Shown: piece after piece, positions 63,047-64,000 of the stretch
Layout: every line of letters begins with the position of its first letter
Position numbering within the stretch: the stretch's first letter is position 1
DNA from: Taeniopygia guttata
Lineage: Eukaryota; Chordata; Aves; Passeriformes; Estrildidae
Reading direction: 5' to 3'
NCBI RefSeq assembly: GCF_048771995.1
Contig: NC_133064.1
Span: forward strand, 25,399,001-25,463,000
Length of the DNA stretch: 64,000 nt
Made by a program: the position numbers and the translations under genes
The notes under the pieces: model-generated
Database searches by the model: none
Told to the model about the DNA's origin: nothing
What the model saw: the letters and a program-made list of their open reading frames with translations, nothing else

Positions 63047-64000
63047 CAACAGTGACACAATTATTCTTCCAAAAATTTTGCCTATAACTTGGAAGACTAC
63101 GTATTACAAAAGCCATTTTAAGTGAATGAGCCCAGCAAACATGCTTTTTTCACAATGCATTTTCATCTGCTTTTTCTGCCATAGTCATTCTGAGTGAAGT
63201 TCTTCACAACTTAAAAGGTATAGCAATAAATAAAATAAATAAAATAGCATTGTTAGAGATACCTAAAATGAAGAAGACATTAAAAATAAATCAAAAACCT
63301 CAACAATGGACAAACAGTAATTCACAGCATTAAATAGGCCTCAGGAGCCCATATATACAGGGCCCTAAAGCAATACTAAAAAACCCCTCATAAAAATTAG
63401 GAGTGTAAACATATACCTATTAAACAAAAATATCCTAACAATGTAAAATTTAATCAATTTATAAGTAAAGAAAATAAAATTAGGTCATAGTTCACTACAC
63501 TGCAAAGCTTCATACCAGCCATAATGATGAATCATACAGACCAGCACATATTTTCATTTTGGATGCCTTTAGACCTTCTATAAATTCAGATTTGCAAACA
63601 TTCTACAGTGTAGCAAGACTTTTTAATTGAGATAAAACTTCTGAGACTAAAAAGTTCAAACTGTCTTAAATGACGTAACTGTTCTACATGCTGTTCTGCT
63701 GCAAGCAGTCTAAAGAAGGAAGGGAAGGGAGAAAGGAAGAGAGAAGGAGGAAAGGGACTTATTTTAGCTTATCATTTATCCTATCTTTTTTCAAATATTG
63801 GGGGGATTGAACACATAGATTGCACTCTTGTAAATATTAGGCAGTCAGCATTTCAAATCCCATTTTCTGTCATAATCAATAGGTTAATTTTTCCACCAGG
63901 GACCCCCTTCCCCCTTGTGTCCAAAAAAGCAGTTGACTATTTTCAACAAATCTTACTTCAATATCCATTCTCACTAGAACTTTAAATAACATTAATTTAT
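63047..64000. other. AT-rich end of window
   Basis: No gene seen. A purine-only tract (AGGAAGGGAAGGGAGAAAGG-like) lies at about 63714-63758. Confidence 0.4.

Noticed and set aside
1..64000. CRISPR arrays, bacterial operons, ribosome-binding sites, rRNA genes
   Set aside because: None present; the sequence is vertebrate nuclear DNA.

Overview
The window is vertebrate nuclear DNA, most likely from a songbird or a close relative. It carries CR1 LINE remnants in the avian style, several LTR families that resemble passerine endogenous retroviruses, and a nuclear copy of mitochondrial DNA with the vertebrate order ND1-tRNA-Ile-tRNA-Gln-tRNA-Met-ND2. I see no host protein-coding gene. More than half of the sequence is endogenous retrovirus (ERV) material, often nested two or three deep. 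That density would suit a heterochromatic, poorly recombining region such as a W chromosome or pericentromere; this is inference. LTR families are labelled here with local letters (A, B, C, G, H, K and 'ERVL-like'), because no database could be searched.

Layout. 1-18.9 kb: scattered solo LTRs (several with exact target-site duplications), a betaretrovirus-like protease scrap at 11.3 kb, and a minus-strand gammaretrovirus-like gag-protease fragment at 14.5-16.5 kb. 18.94-32.49 kb: a nested stack. The outer gammaretrovirus-like provirus A has LTRs at 18936-19515 and 31910-32490, matching AGTGG flanks and a tRNA-Pro-like primer site. Its leader holds betaretrovirus-like provirus B (20179-28440, tRNA-Lys-like primer site), and both carry later LTR insertions. 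33.9-38.7 kb: minus-strand betaretrovirus-like provirus C, without env and nearly all of gag, with a GC-rich solo LTR in its protease. 38.8-42.66 kb: plus-strand env remnants and 3' LTRs of two more elements, one LTR split by the mitochondrial insertion. 42.67-51.92 kb: provirus F, an almost complete minus-strand gammaretrovirus. 52-60.7 kb: more LTRs and a minus-strand CR1 element cut by three insertions. 60.7-64 kb: AT-rich sequence with one probable solo LTR.

Provirus F is the notable element. Its two 593-bp LTRs differ at one position by my reading, 4-bp GGTG target duplications flank it, the primer site matches tRNA-His, and gag is followed by an in-frame UAG as in gammaretroviral readthrough. 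gag, env and a cysteine-rich 219-codon frame between pol and env are open. pol is broken by two in-frame TGA codons and one frameshift. The extra frame (45268-45927) is not a standard gammaretroviral gene and is the best candidate here for something undescribed.
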